NCBI GenBank assembly: GCA_030581615.1
Contig: JAKTTT010000014.1
Coordinates: forward strand, 310,001 to 374,000
Length of the DNA: 64,000 nucleotides
Reading direction: 5' to 3'
From: Alloascoidea africana
Taxonomy: Eukaryota; Ascomycota; Alloascoideomycetes; Alloascoideales; Alloascoideaceae
Every line of letters begins with the position of its first letter. The stretch's first letter is position 1. The position numbers and the translations under genes are program-made. Below are positions 13,247 through 25,364 of this stretch, piece by piece. The notes under the pieces were generated by a model. The model was not told where the DNA came from. It saw only the letters and a program-made list of their open reading frames with translations, and searched no databases.

Positions 13247-13633
13247 CTGATACTGCTTTTATCAACTCAGCGCTTTTGTGTTTCTTGATTTGGGGAGGTA
13301 TGTGAAGGTGTACCTCGTTAGTTCAATGGAATAATATGATAAACATTCAACAGTTAGTGTACAATAAATATAAATGGCTTGTATAGTAATAAGATGCTCT
13401 GCCAATATTTATTTCAAATTGTAATCTCGTTCACCTATGGGTCCATTAAACCAGATTCACAAACATGGCGTTGCAAAAGGAGAAGTGTGTAGGTTAGACT
13501 GATTGAAACAGCTTTATCAAAGTATATATTTTCATGTCCAGAGACTGTTTGGATGCTAAACAATTTATACGATATGTACAAAGCGTTTTTATTTGCAAAG
13601 CCATTTTCTTTTACAAATTCAGACATCATTCAG
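13247..13633. other. Convergent 3' intergenic between kinase 1 and APE4
   Basis: The 387 bp hold the 3' UTRs of both genes. A 64-codon minus frame (13,435-13,629) runs close behind the APE4 stop but has no recognisable motif and is read as UTR. Confidence 0.5.
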
Positions 13634-15127
13634 TTATAAAGCATCCATGATACATTTTTCCTGTAAAGAGGAATAATGCTTGAAAAATGAAGCAAAAAGT
13701 CTAACACCAATCTCAATATCATGCGATCCGCATGTTTCTCTAATCGAATGCATACTCAATTGAGGAGCACCAATATCAATGGTTCGAATTCCCAACTTGC
13801 TTGCAATAATCGGGCCGATAGTAGAACCACAAGAGCTGTCATTTCGAACCACGAATAGCTGTAGAGGCACTTTTGCAAGTTCAGCAGCAGATTTTAAAAG
13901 CACAATCCCTGGAGAGTTTGTTGCATAACGTTGGTTAGCATTTATCTTAATCACAATTCCCTTATTAAGTTTCGGTTGATGATTTGGCTCGTAGTTTGAG
14001 ACATAATTCGGGTGAACAGCATGTGCCATGTCTGAAGACACAAGCAAACTCTTTTGAATTGTTTGTTTCACAAAAGGCAAAGGAGCTGGTTGTAAGGGAT
14101 CATCGGAGTGTTCTCCATTAAGTACGGCTATTCGGTCTAGGACATCTGGCAAGAAGCTTGAGTCAGCTCCCTGGGCGCTTGCTGATCCAATCTCTTCGTG
14201 ATCAAACAAACAAGCTAATTGAATACCCGACTCATTTCCCAAGTCCTCTGAGCTTTCCAAAAGACCACTAATTGCAGTGTAGCATGACGTCAAATTGTCA
14301 AGTCTAGGTGAAAAGACCAGTTCATTATCAAGCCCTCCTAATTGACTTGGTTGGGTATCAAACAGCACAAGCTCAAAGTCCTCAATGTCTGAAACTGAAT
14401 AATTGATATTTTCAGCAATGATATCTAGCAAATGTTTGTCATGGCGTTCGGTGATTTGTGCCAAAGCATGAAACTCATCTTCTTCTTCTTCCTTCTCTTC
14501 CTGAACCTCGCTCTCTTTCGCCTTTCCGCGTGAGTTTAGAATTGACTCAGCCAATCCCGCAATAGGATACAACTGGGTTTCCTTGTTGAATTCAAATTTT
14601 GTATTAGCAGCTCTGTCGAGGTGAATAGCCAGAGTAGGGATTCTCAAGATGGGCTTATCAATCTTGCACAATTTGGGCAAAAATTTTCCACTTTTGGGAT
14701 CCTTAACAATCACTCTTCCTGCAATGCCCAGATCTCTATCAAACCATGAATGCCAAATGCCCCCACCGTATGTTTCAACGCCAACCTGAACATAACCAGA
14801 ATTGGTCTTTTTTGAGTTGGGCTTGATTCTCAATGTAGGACTATCTGTATGAGCACCTACTATGGCGACGCCGTTTCCAGGTGCCCATTTACTACCGACT
14901 GTAAAAGTAATGATACTAGAGCCGTTTCTTGTAACAAAGTACTTGTTTCCCTTGAGCACTTTGCCAGCCCATTGGTCTTGCTCGCTAAGTTCGTTGAAGC
15001 CACGTTGGAGCAAACGGTATTTGACATTCTCTACAGCATGATAAGGTGTTGGGGATTCATTGATAAACTTGAGAAAATCATTGGCGTACAATAAAGTATT
15101 TGTAGACATTTTTAAGTATCTGCTCAT
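13634..15127 (-). CDS. APE4: Aspartyl aminopeptidase (M18 family)
   Basis: Metallopeptidase of family M18 that removes N-terminal Asp or Glu residues; in S. cerevisiae Ape4 is cytosolic and also carried to the vacuole by the Cvt route. The product is 497 aa, close to the yeast 490. Metal-site motifs are present: GAHTDSP (about 91-97), DHEEIGS near 309-315, SSDMAHAVHPNY, and SMHSIRE near the C-terminus. An acidic insert (QEEKEEEEDEF, about 209-219) is typical of M18 variability. In-frame ATGs at 15,127 and 15,109 are both possible starts; the first is used. It shares a 147-bp divergent promoter with the TFC6-like gene, so the two may be co-regulated. No intron. Confidence 0.96.
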   Translation of the reverse strand: MSRYLKMSTNTLLYANDFLKFINESPTPYHAVENVKYRLLQRGFNELSEQDQWAGKVLKGNKYFVTRNGSSIITFTVGSKWAPGNGVAIVGAHTDSPTLRIKPNSKKTNSGYVQVGVETYGGGIWHSWFDRDLGIAGRVIVKDPKSGKFLPKLCKIDKPILRIPTLAIHLDRAANTKFEFNKETQLYPIAGLAESILNSRGKAKESEVQEEKEEEEDEFHALAQITERHDKHLLDIIAENINYSVSDIEDFELVLFDTQPSQLGGLDNELVFSPRLDNLTSCYTAISGLLESSEDLGNESGIQLACLFDHEEIGSASAQGADSSFLPDVLDRIAVLNGEHSDDPLQPAPLPFVKQTIQKSLLVSSDMAHAVHPNYVSNYEPNHQPKLNKGIVIKINANQRYATNSPGIVLLKSAAELAKVPLQLFVVRNDSSCGSTIGPIIASKLGIRTIDIGAPQLSMHSIRETCGSHDIEIGVRLFASFFKHYSSLQEKCIMDAL

Positions 15128-15274
15128 GAAATCTGTTCGGTGGATATGTTGGCCTCTCTCTTTGATGCCTTACGAAAAGATAAGAGCGATTGGATGTATG
15201 GATGTTTTGTCCCCAGATGTTGGTTTTGCCTTGAAGAGTATCGCGGTCAATAACAGACAACCTTGAGCTGGAAA
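15128..15274. promoter_or_regulatory. Short bidirectional promoter of APE4 and the TFC6-like gene
   Basis: Only 147 bp separate the two divergent start codons. No strong TATA was seen. Core promoters of both genes must lie here or overlap the coding ends. Confidence 0.6.
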
Positions 15275-17549
15275 ATGTCTGAACGAAGAAGATCGCAAAG
15301 GATACGGAAGCCAATATCTTATAATGTTTATGATGAAGATAATTTTTCTGAGCAAGAAGGATCGGACGATTATCAGCCAAACGATGGGGGCATGGACCAA
15401 GACGAAGAGTTTGAAGACGCGATAAATGAATCTGATATAGAAGAGGAAGAAAAAGAAGACAGCGACGAGGATAATGCAGACAACAGCAGCGATCTCGAGG
15501 AGGAGGATTTGAAACAACGACATAAATTCAAGGCTAAACAGGAGCTGAAACCAGTATTTTTGCCCCGGCTCCATAATTCTGTTCATAGGAAGCAGAAGGA
15601 AAGGAGAGTTGTAAAATCTGATCGTCTTCAGAATAGGATAAATTCGATGTATGGGATCAATGAAAAGCTGCATGTTGAGGTTTTTAAAATGCAACGAAAA
15701 TGGTTACAAGAGAAATTCATCATTAAAGACTCTATATTAATTGATGGCGAAGACGAAGAACAATCTCAATCCGAGGAGTCAGAGCTAATAATTAACGAAA
15801 TGGAATATGAACCGTCTTCTGGTGGATCAATTGAGTAAGCCTATTTTCCTTAAATTTGAATCAAAACTTGTTACTAACATCTTTGGTTAGTGTTCCTTTT
15901 CAAGACAATTTCAAACCCTTGGATGTCAGATTAGGGACGCGACAAGAACTGTGTACAATCTCTCATTTACAATCCGTTTCTTTTAAAGGCTATTTCGAAA
16001 ATGAAAGCAGATTGGGATCCATCACCAATTGTGGACATCATATAACAGGAATTGAATGGATACCGGGAGTGAAAGGAGACAAGCAATACTTGGCAGTCAG
16101 CATCTTGGGGATACGGAGCCAGCGCGATAAAAACATTGTCACACCAGGTCTTAATTTTTATCCCTTGTTTAAAGATAAAACTACAGACAAGAATAGAGAA
16201 CTTGTTTGCAAATATTCGTCTTCTACTCAAGTATATCAAGTCGATACCAGGACAGGAGACACGAGGTTGCACAAAGCATACGTCTTCAACCCTAGCTGGG
16301 GTGCTCACTGGGATCTCAAATGGAGACCTATTCCAATAGCCCCAAATAAGCATGTTTTCCAGGCAGTTTTCTACGATGGAATAATTCGACTCTTTACTTT
16401 TGATTTAGACACGAACAGCAATGAAAGCGAAGCTCCAACCACGTTATTTATAAAAAAAGCTGCTAGAGAACTTTCTGTAAATGGCATGGTAGTTTCTTGT
16501 TCTGAGTGGAGGAATGAGAAAACTATAATTGCTGGGACAGCATCTGGCAAGTTTATTCCTTGATGGGTCGCATAGTCGTCTTTTTCTAACTCTGGGTTTT
16601 GAACAGGCTATTTACTAGAATTTGATTTATCTGACGGCTCGGAGTTTAGTAAGTTGCTCACGATTAATAAGCTGTTACTGATTGGAAAACTAAGACTCTT
16701 ATAGATGGGGATCCTTCTTTCTGTATTTCTGCTCACAGTTCTTATATATTCTTCGTCTCTGTTGCCTTTCCAGACTTTCCTTGGTTGGTATTAACTTCAT
16801 CCGCCGATGGATATCAGCGTCTTCAGGATATCAGAGATCTAAAGCGCTCACTATTTTCAGCCAGAACTAAAGGTATTTTCAAAACTCAGGGCCCTGTTTC
16901 TTCTTTTTTAGCTAACCAAGTACTGGTTTACTCTATAGCATTTATACAGACAGCTTGCTATATTCCTGCACTGAAGCACTTTGTTGAAGCCGACAGAAAC
17001 TTTTCGAGAACGACACATATTAAGGAATTCCGACAGTCAATTTTTATGACAACTCATGAAAGCCCGATAACATCTCTCGGAGCTACAAAACACCACCCAT
17101 TTCTAGCATCTGGAGGATCTGATGGGGCTGTTGTACTCTTTAACTGCTCTCGGTTAATAGTGCCAAGAAGATCTATCCAGAAGGTATATTGCGCAATTTT
17201 AAGAGAATTTTCGCTCTATAATCTGACAACTTTCCCATTTATTGTAGGTGAATACCCAGCTGCAACTCTGGACTCTGGAATACAACGAACAGGACGATGT
17301 GTTTAGATACCTAGATTACTATAAAGCAACTGTAAGAATTTTCTACTCAAAGTGAAGGACCAGAATATTAACTATGGAGATTGGTTTTAGAATATTACAA
17401 AGTTTGTGAAAGGGACAAAATACATGATTTGCTCTCCTTTAAATATCATTTCAGCTCTTGCTTGGAATTCAAACAAACAAACTAGCAACTGGTTAGCCAG
17501 TGGAAGTAGTAGTGGGCTGTTGCGAATTGAAAAAATGGAACAGGAATAA
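15275..17549 (+). CDS. TFC6: TFIIIC WD-repeat subunit, TFC6/Sfc6-like (six exons)
   Basis: Probable tau-B subunit of TFIIIC, which binds box B of tRNA genes. Inferred exons: 15275-15834, 15891-16546, 16607-16648, 16705-17183, 17248-17331 and 17391-17549, joining in frame to 659 aa (yeast Tfc6 is 672). The N-terminus is basic (RRRSQRIRKP) then very acidic. WD-type blades follow: GIEWIPG, AYVFNPSWGAHWDLKWRP, SCSEWRNEKTIIAGTASG, LASGGSDGAVVLFN, and a final LAWNSN...WLASGSSSG. Branch points include TTACTAAC in intron 1 and TTCTAAC in intron 2. Intron 2 has a GC donor (GCAAGT at 16,547); only this choice gives the blade end GTASGYLLEFDLSDG. The family call rests on architecture, length and WD spacing rather than a unique motif. 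The gene is convergent with the DHA2 transporter, 184 bp away. Confidence 0.82.
16547..16606 (+). other. GC-AG intron (intron 2 of the TFC6-like gene)
   Basis: The donor reads G|GCAAGT and the acceptor GAACAG, with TTCTAAC near 16,585. Reading the nearby GT (16,551) as donor gives an early stop, whereas the GC donor keeps the frame and completes a WD strand. Confidence 0.8.
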
Positions 17550-17733
17550 AATGTAATTTGTGTTGAATAAATATGTGTGCTGTTGCTAACTCTAATACTA
17601 GCAAGTGTAATTTATGTATCATATAGTTCTTGGTTTAATAGAAAAATCATAAACACCAGTTTAAATCACCCAGGTTGACACCGTTCTTATATATCCGATG
17701 CAATAGTTTATCAATAAGATTCTGAAGCCTTTT

Positions 17734-19542
17734 CTAATGGGAACGAAAAAGATGGTAAAGCCTATGGAAAAGACTTTTGGAGGGATTTTTATCCTCTTCA
17801 TCCACAGGAACATCAATTGGTTGTAGGCCTCGATCCTTGATGAGCAAAGAAGTCAAGAATAAAGTCGCATTTAAAGGAAGATAAAATAGGTAGACATTAT
17901 GAATGCTGTTGGAATAGGCTTTTCTAACCAAATGTCGTTGAATCTCTGTAAGAGAGGACATGTCAGGCTGAGAATAGATTGATTTTGTGATTGTGCGCTT
18001 GAACTCTTCACTCAGTATTTCGCCACTGATTTTGGACACTTCACGTTTTAGAGAGTTTGAGACAATTGTACTGCAAAGCGCCAGCCCAATGGCTCCACCC
18101 AGGGATCGTAGGACATTTCTTGTTGAAATAACCACTGCTCTATCAGCTTTCTTTGAGTAAGCTTGAGCAGCGATGATTGTTGGTTGGAAAATGCAACCAA
18201 TCCCCATACCCTGGAGAAGTAGACATCCAACAATGTAACCATCTTTTGTGTTCAAGTCAAACCTTAGCGCCATTCCTACTCCAGTAAGCCAGATTCCATA
18301 TCCAGAGGTAATTATAGGCATGTATTTTCTTGTTCTTGATAAGATTTGACCTGTAACTGCCGAGACGATGGCTGTGCTCGCTACATACGGAACCATGAAT
18401 ACTGCCGATTGAATACTCTTTTTGCCCAGACAAACCTCAAAGTAGTAAGGATAAAAGTAGTTTCCTGAAAAAAATACAATCCCAATAAAGATGTTTGAAA
18501 GTAAAATTAAAGATAGTTGGGGTAAACGGAATAGTCTCAATGGTATCATTGGCAGCTTTGGTATTTTCCATTCGACTAGCAAGAATACAAAAAACATGAA
18601 GGCACCTACCAATATCATTGCGATCACCAAGGGACTATTCCATTTATATGTCGAGCCACCTCCACTTATTGGCACGAGTAGCAGAATTAAAGCAGCAGAA
18701 CTGCAGAAAAAGCCAATCCAGTCTATGCTTTTTATCTTTTCCTTAGTAGAAGACTTGTAATGGGTATTGGGAATTGCTATCCAAGCAATTATACTCGCAA
18801 GAGCAATAGCACCAGAAACAGTGAAAAAGAAGTACTTCCATCCAACAGACTCGGAAAACCCTGAGGCAATGAATGGTCCAACTGTGTTTCCCGTTCCCAC
18901 AAAAAAACCAAGAATTCCCTGGTATTTACCTCTTTCGCGCAATGTTACAACGTCAGACCCAATGACCATGACAAGCGATGATATGCCACCAGTAGCAATA
19001 CCCGAGAGACCGCGGAATATAAAGAACTCAACCTTTGAAGTGCTTACTCCACAAAGGATATCGCAAATGCAAAGCAGATACATTGAGGCCAACAAAGTGT
19101 ACTTTCTACCAAAGATATCAGCCATTCGGCCAAACATGACCTGGAAGACTGTGTTTCCAATGAGAGAGGCTGTTCCTGCCCATGCAATGGTCTCTTTTGC
19201 ATCTATACTTTCTGCAATCTTAGGTAGGGCTACCGCAATACCTGTTTGGTCAATGAAGGAAAGCATCATAGAGGCGCCAAGCCCAAGAAACACAATGATA
19301 ACTTGTTTTCGAGGTAAGACCTTCTCGTGGGCATCGGCTAGTCTGGCTTCCAAGTTTTCAGAGGTATCTTTATTCTCTCCATGTTGGCTAACAGAAAGCT
19401 GAGATTCGGTATCTATCTGAACCTGACTCACCTCCTCTTCAACTTTGATAGTCTTCTTCTCAGAGCTCAGACTTAGTTCAGAAGTATAGTTGACTGCAGT
19501 TCCAGTACTTGGCTCAAAGCCATTTGAGTTTGGTTGGCCCAT
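17734..19542 (-). CDS. MFS drug:H+ antiporter, DHA2 (14-spanner) family
   Basis: Plasma-membrane or vacuolar exporter of the major facilitator superfamily, probably for toxic compounds, amino acids or siderophore-like substrates; the substrate cannot be read from sequence. The product is 602 aa. A hydrophilic Ser/Glu-rich N-terminus of about 85 residues precedes about 14 hydrophobic segments. Motif A is clear (GRMADIFGRKYTL), the first segment carries LSFIDQTGIAVALP, the usual DHA2 Asp signature, and the segment near GTGNTVGPFIA corresponds to motif C. Length and segment number match VBA/AZR1/SGE1-like proteins. No intron. Its 5' side faces the 6 kb gene desert, leaving room for a long regulated promoter. 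Confidence 0.92.
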   Translation of the reverse strand: MGQPNSNGFEPSTGTAVNYTSELSLSSEKKTIKVEEEVSQVQIDTESQLSVSQHGENKDTSENLEARLADAHEKVLPRKQVIIVFLGLGASMMLSFIDQTGIAVALPKIAESIDAKETIAWAGTASLIGNTVFQVMFGRMADIFGRKYTLLASMYLLCICDILCGVSTSKVEFFIFRGLSGIATGGISSLVMVIGSDVVTLRERGKYQGILGFFVGTGNTVGPFIASGFSESVGWKYFFFTVSGAIALASIIAWIAIPNTHYKSSTKEKIKSIDWIGFFCSSAALILLLVPISGGGSTYKWNSPLVIAMILVGAFMFFVFLLVEWKIPKLPMIPLRLFRLPQLSLILLSNIFIGIVFFSGNYFYPYYFEVCLGKKSIQSAVFMVPYVASTAIVSAVTGQILSRTRKYMPIITSGYGIWLTGVGMALRFDLNTKDGYIVGCLLLQGMGIGCIFQPTIIAAQAYSKKADRAVVISTRNVLRSLGGAIGLALCSTIVSNSLKREVSKISGEILSEEFKRTITKSIYSQPDMSSLTEIQRHLVRKAYSNSIHNVYLFYLPLNATLFLTSLLIKDRGLQPIDVPVDEEDKNPSKSLFHRLYHLFRSH

Positions 19543-22389
19543 GTTTGCCTGTTATTCAGAGATATGAATTGAAAAGGTCTAATTAAAAGCACATAGGTAA
19601 ACCAAATAAATGGCAAGTTTTAAATTACTGTCTATTCATCTCTTTTCAAGGAGGGAAACATATCATTTATGTAGATAATGGTTATCTTGGATTCATTAGA
19701 ACAGCAAAACGAAGAACGCTAAGGTTTCACAGGTTGAGAAGTGTAGGCAAATCTAAACTTTAAAAAAATGCGGATTGATTGGAAATGGAGTTATACGGGC
19801 TATTCTTGCTCGCTAGAATATATGCCTCAGAAAAGAATAACCCGGACAATTACAATTAGGAGCTAAACAAACTGAAACTTAAGAAAACGGCAATTAATTG
19901 TATTCTGCCGGCGACTCAAACCCGCTTATCAGATCACCAAGGATTTGGTATTCTATTGTAGTCGGTTTAACATTACTGCGTAAAACATAGATTTTTTGAA
20001 AGACGCAGTCTTTGTGGATCATAATGGAGTGAAAAGTCCATCCGATTCTGCACGAATTAAAGTCAGTCAGTTCCTTGATGAACTGGCAAACTTTTACGAA
20101 CACACTATGTCGCAGTTGTATTGGAGTTAGTTATTTTAGCCATCTAAAACAAAGAAAATGTTCTGTCTGTTAATAGCATGCTACAGTGTAGGGCAAAGCA
20201 TGTATGTACTCATACATTTTTGACTTTTGAACCCTAGAAAAATGTAAGCCTGCTTCTTGCATAAGAAACTGAAAGATTTCGAGTATTTTGATGATTTCGC
20301 CTCTTACTATCCCCCTTTTTACGATTTTGCTTTTTTTTTTTTACATGACAGAGTCTTTGCTCGGTCTCCGAATCGGTTTTTATCATTTAGACACGCCAAC
20401 TTTCCTGGAACCACTTGGTTCTAGTTTCACCTGTAAAAAATGCATGTCTTAAAAGCTTTTTACACATTAATAACAATTTTCTACATATAAATTAAACTGA
20501 CACAAATGGGAAACTATTATTCTATGGTTGAAGGAAGAGCAAAGCAGATAAGAAAACCATCCATCCTGAGGTTTTCTTGGCACATCATCGAAACTTAACT
20601 GGCCATGCTTCCAGCCGCCAACCTTGATGGCTTGCGACCAATAAAATATTGTTCCAAGGGGTATCAGATCCATCGGTGGTATGATCCGTATTAAATGGAA
20701 CTTAAATCTACGCTAGTACATTTTTGTCCAAATTAATCCTCAATTAACTGATCTGTTATACGGAAGAACATCTGTCTAAACGGCCAACTTTATCTCCACC
20801 AGAGTTGACACGGAAGAACTATCTCTATATGCATAATTCAAGTATAGGCACCAGCCATTGCCCACAATAGAACTATAAATGGCCCTAGTTTTTATACAAC
20901 ACCATGGGTTGGCGTTTATGTTAGTTGTAAAATCCAAAGCTAATACTAGAAAATGAATGTTGGTTCATCGACATAGTTTCAAAGTTTAAGTGACTGCTTT
21001 GCCATTGGAAATCTCACTTGTGTAAATGTGCCTTTTATATTACAGATGCCAATGCCTGTTTGTTTGCCGTCGATGTTGCGATAAAGCATGTTCTTTCAAC
21101 CCTTTTTCTCCTCCAATGGACAAAAAATATTGGTGTCACAAAAGATTAGCAAAAGTTCAGCATTTTAGCTTCTTGAAGACGTTCCAAAATTTACCAACTT
21201 ATGAGATTCCATGCGTTCGAGTTTTGTATATTTTAAATTGGTATAAAATGAGTTTCTAATGTGAATAATGTTTCTCTGCCTGGAACCAGGGAAAAACTCG
21301 GAAAGTAAATAATACAAGTCATGAACTTTTCATCAAAACAAAGAAAAGGCTTAATAATCGGTCTCTTGAAATAGTTAGTATATTTCTTTGCAAATTTTTG
21401 GTTATTGTTACAAGTCAACATTGTCATATCTCGTTAACACTAGCAAACATTCTCTTGAGTATCTTTGAATGAAAAAAAATAGCTCCAGAAGCAATGAGTT
21501 TGCAGTTGCAGTCACAGCTTGAAGTGACAAGTATCTGAATTCCGAGAACTCTATCCCTTGAAATGTGCAAACTAAAGCATGCTTCCGATGTTTGAGAAAC
21601 ATGTGTGGTCTATATCGGGAAAATCTAATGACGACCAGCGTTTGATTACGTGCTACTGGAAGATAACATAATCGTTCCTCACATTCGAATCCACATCTAA
21701 ACCCAAGAAGATGCCAAGATTTGCAATCGGTGTCGATAAAAATCTTAAATTTCCATTCCGAGCCACGAAAGAACCTCGGCATCTATTCCAAAAACCATTC
21801 AGCATAATTTGACCAGGAAAGGAGCTGACCAATAATTTTTTCCTTTTATTATTATTACTGTTATTATTTCTTTTGGCTAAAAATGCTAAGATCTTAATCC
21901 GGAATAATGATCTGCCGTGCCCATCTTTATGTCTATTGGCATGATGGGCCTGTCTTTTTTAGGAGTATGCTCTATAGTCTTTTCATAGATTTTTTCGTAT
22001 TATTTTATTTCAAAGACCTATTCAACCACAAAGTTCCCATTGTTTTTGTTGACCATACAGGAGCCGTACGTTTCACCATAAGTTCCGGTCAAGGAAAGAC
22101 TTCTTACTGACACCTGTACCAACAACACACACGAGATAAACCGTAAAGCGTATGCGTGCATATGAGGTAAACATCACAAGGATGATGACGGCAGTAGCAA
22201 TAGCGTAAACTGAAAGATGAATGCAAAAACCATCATCAGGTTAATCCAGATATCTGCAGGAATCACTTTGACAAGCTAAAAACTTGTTACTAAATGTTTT
22301 ATGCCCCTGTAAGTGACAAATTTATTGATTGTTGAAGTCAACAAGTTTTGAGGATTTTTCAAATCTCTTCGGTGGGTACTTTGGCATAA

Positions 22390-22641
22390 CTATTCTTTCT
22401 TCGGTTTGGTTTCAAAACCTAGAATTATTGAGTACTGAAGCGGCATTAACATCCCGTGGGTTAAGCTGAAACCAAAAAAATCTAGTTGGTCAACGTTGTT
22501 GGATGTTTTATATGTGGTATCCAACAACTCTTGAAGGAAAGGGCATCTAGCTCCAAAGCACACAGTTATATTTTCAAACCCCGAGATCTCTAACAAATTC
22601 CGATAATCGGGCATTTTTTTTTTTCTTTTGCGTTCGTCCAA
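22390..22641 (-). CDS. Hypothetical short ORF in the gene desert (possible gene remnant)
   Basis: An 83-codon frame opens with a basic DERKRKKK stretch then reads NLLEISGFENITVCFG and CPFLQELLDTTY, a leucine/aromatic pattern more protein-like than nearby random frames. I recognise no family. The A-run encoding the lysines, and the lack of any neighbour, make it equally possible that this is chance or the remnant of a larger decayed gene. It has an ATG and a stop. Confidence 0.2.
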   Translation of the reverse strand: MDERKRKKKMPDYRNLLEISGFENITVCFGARCPFLQELLDTTYKTSNNVDQLDFFGFSLTHGMLMPLQYSIILGFETKPKKE

Positions 22642-25188
22642 TCCTTCTAACTTTTGTAATGAATGAATAGGTTTGGGGTTACTTTTTTCAAGGTAAAATA
22701 AGCGACCTCATATTATCCTCAATCAAAACAAGTCATTTTGAAACAGCAATTCTTCATTACAGAGTCGGGAATTGAATTCATTGATTCAAAGACAAGAACC
22801 GTTGGGTTAGTGTCTCTATTCTTATTTTCCGGTGCTTTTTAGCAACTCGAACGATTCCATGAAGATTAACACAGTACGTTTTGGTTTTTTTTTCTCTTGA
22901 GAAAATTCTCTGCTTCACATTACTAATTTTATCAGAGTTACTACTAACATAATGACCCAGAACAAATTGAAGATTTGCTTAGTTCCAACTATACATTAGT
23001 CTTTGATAATGTACAAACAGCGTTTATTAGGTTTATTCTTGAACAAAAAAAACAAAAAAACAAAAAAAAACCTGTTGTCACAAGGCTTTTTGTCTTCTGA
23101 TCGATTACTATTTTTGTTGATAGGTTCAAGTTCTAGACAATTATTGAAAGACATGACGATGGGTTTTTTTAGAAATGTTTCTCTTCATTCCATTTCTGTG
23201 ACAACATAGTAGAGTTTATAGTTACAATTAACCCTTAATGAAACACTCTGGACACTCATAATCGGCCCGACTGTACCGATGTTCCAATTTAGTGGATGGT
23301 CGATTCTTAAAACCAAGAATTGAAAAGGAGGTTACTTACAAACTGGAATATCAGTTGCTTGGGTCTAAATCTGCTCTAATGAGTCAATTAAAGAGATCAT
23401 CAAAGAGAGAAAAAAAAAAGGGGATAGTATCCATATCAAATTACCCTTGTGCAAGTTCACGCTTTAAACTCTAAGCTAAGCTATTTTGGTTTTTTGACTA
23501 ACCCGACAAGAAAAACACTCCAAAGAGGCTTCGGTTATATTATCAATGTTGCTATTATCTAAGTAAACTGGTTCTAAGGAAGTTGGTAGGATTGTCTACT
23601 CAATAAACGTTGAGCTATTTGAAAATCCCTAGCCCTGGCCCGCTTGTTATCTCGATTTTACATATTTACGGTAACCACTTTAATACAGATAAATAACCAA
23701 TTGGAATAACAAATTTTGTAATTTTCTTTTTTTTTTTTTTTGGTGTAGTGCAAATCCAAGATGAAAGAGGTACATCTAAAGTTCAAGTTTTTTTGAAGGA
23801 TTATTCATTAAGGAACCTACACGGAGCCGTGCGATGCCGTTCCTGCGTCTTTGTTCCCGTTGCGTTGCCTACCTCATTAGATTATACGCCCAAAAAAAGA
23901 AAGAAAAAACAAACAAACAAGGAATCAGACATAAAAAGGCGTACTGACAATGTTTAAGCACCAAATCTTTTTTTTATTTTAAGTCCCAAATATAAATATA
24001 TTTTTATTTTGTGTTTCAATTTACTTAGGATTTTAGTACCCGGAGAGTTAATTGTCCTGGATTTAAGATACACTTGACTTTTTCATCCTATTTCAAAAAG
24101 ACAAAAAAGGGCAGACAAGAAAAATGCAATTGCAATAAAAGTAAAAAATAAAAAGGAACAACGGAGAATAACAACACAAAAATCGAATTCAAATAACCAC
24201 AAATTGACCCCTTAACTCTTTCAAGTTTTTTTTTTTGCTAGTTTCCATAAGATCTGATTTAAGTTTTCATTCAAGTACCAAATTGGAAAACAAAGGATAT
24301 CGGTATACAGTTTTCGGCAGTAGAGAATTGGTTTAAAATTGAGGAAGCCAACTTGATCTTAAAATCATCAAAAACCCACTAGACTAATAGATATCTAGAA
24401 AAAATAACTCACTGTATCAGTGTATAATTCCCAACCAGGGAGGGAGAGAGGGAGGGATCAATCAATAAAACTTTTTGGGAATTTCAAAATGAGATAAGTT
24501 ACTGTTTGTTTATGTCGGACCATCAGAAACCATATTCTAAAAGATATCCAAATGCTCAATCACTCACTAACTCCTAGAATAAAAATAATTTGGCCATTGT
24601 TGCACTTACTTTCCTTTTCCTGACTCTAAAACCAAAACTCAATTCCACCGGCGGAACAAACACCCATTTTTTTTTTTTTTTTGTTACAAAGGATCTACAT
24701 TTATAACGCAGGTCTGTTACAATTCAAATTCAAACTCAAAAATTTAAAATCCATCAAACTTTGTTCTGGACAAGACACATTAACTAACTGGTTGTAGTAG
24801 GTCAAAGACTAGCACCCATCCATCTAACACTTATACATATATTACCGAAAAAATCAACTTTCATAATATTGTATCTCCTACTTCAGCAAAGAAATAAATT
24901 ATTATTTTTTGATATATTGTGATGGGTTAATTCTGGATAGATAAACATAAAACTTCACTCTCTTGTATTTTTCGAAACTGGCAACTCCAAGGCAAAAAAA
25001 AACAACCTTTTTTAAAGTGTCCTTAAAAATTGTCAATCAAGGGAAAAAAACTTTGAAAACAAGGACTCAATTCGAATTCAAAGGAATTACAAAGAAAAGG
25101 TTCAATTCATTGTTTTTACGAATATATAAGGAGCACTTTCTCCCCATCAAGAGAAGACCAAGTACAGCTTTGCCTGTCTTTTTGTTGG

Positions 25189-25219
25189 GACTCGGGTGGC
25201 ATCCACCCCGGGTCCTATC
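25189..25219. repeat. Imperfect GC-rich inverted repeat (hairpin)
   Basis: GGACTCGGGTGG and CCACCCCGGGTCC face each other across three bases; the arms pair over about 12 bp with one mismatch or bulge. It is a GC-rich island in very AT-rich DNA. Confidence 0.5.
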
Positions 25220-25364
25220 TTTCTATCTTTTTTTACTTGGGAATACCGATTACAACATATACAATGGAGCTTTAAGCAGTGGACGTTGACATTCAATCGA
25301 AAAAAAAAAATTATATTAAAAAGATAAAAATTACTTTCAGAAATAGCTCAAGTGCGATAGCAAA

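Noticed and set aside
13435-13629. A 64-codon minus frame as an extra exon of APE4
   Set aside because: APE4 is full length with a proper stop at 13,634, and no splice pair would add this segment.
24963-25289. A 108-codon plus frame before the micropeptide ORF
   Set aside because: It lacks an ATG at its start, is Lys-rich through A-runs, and shows no motif.
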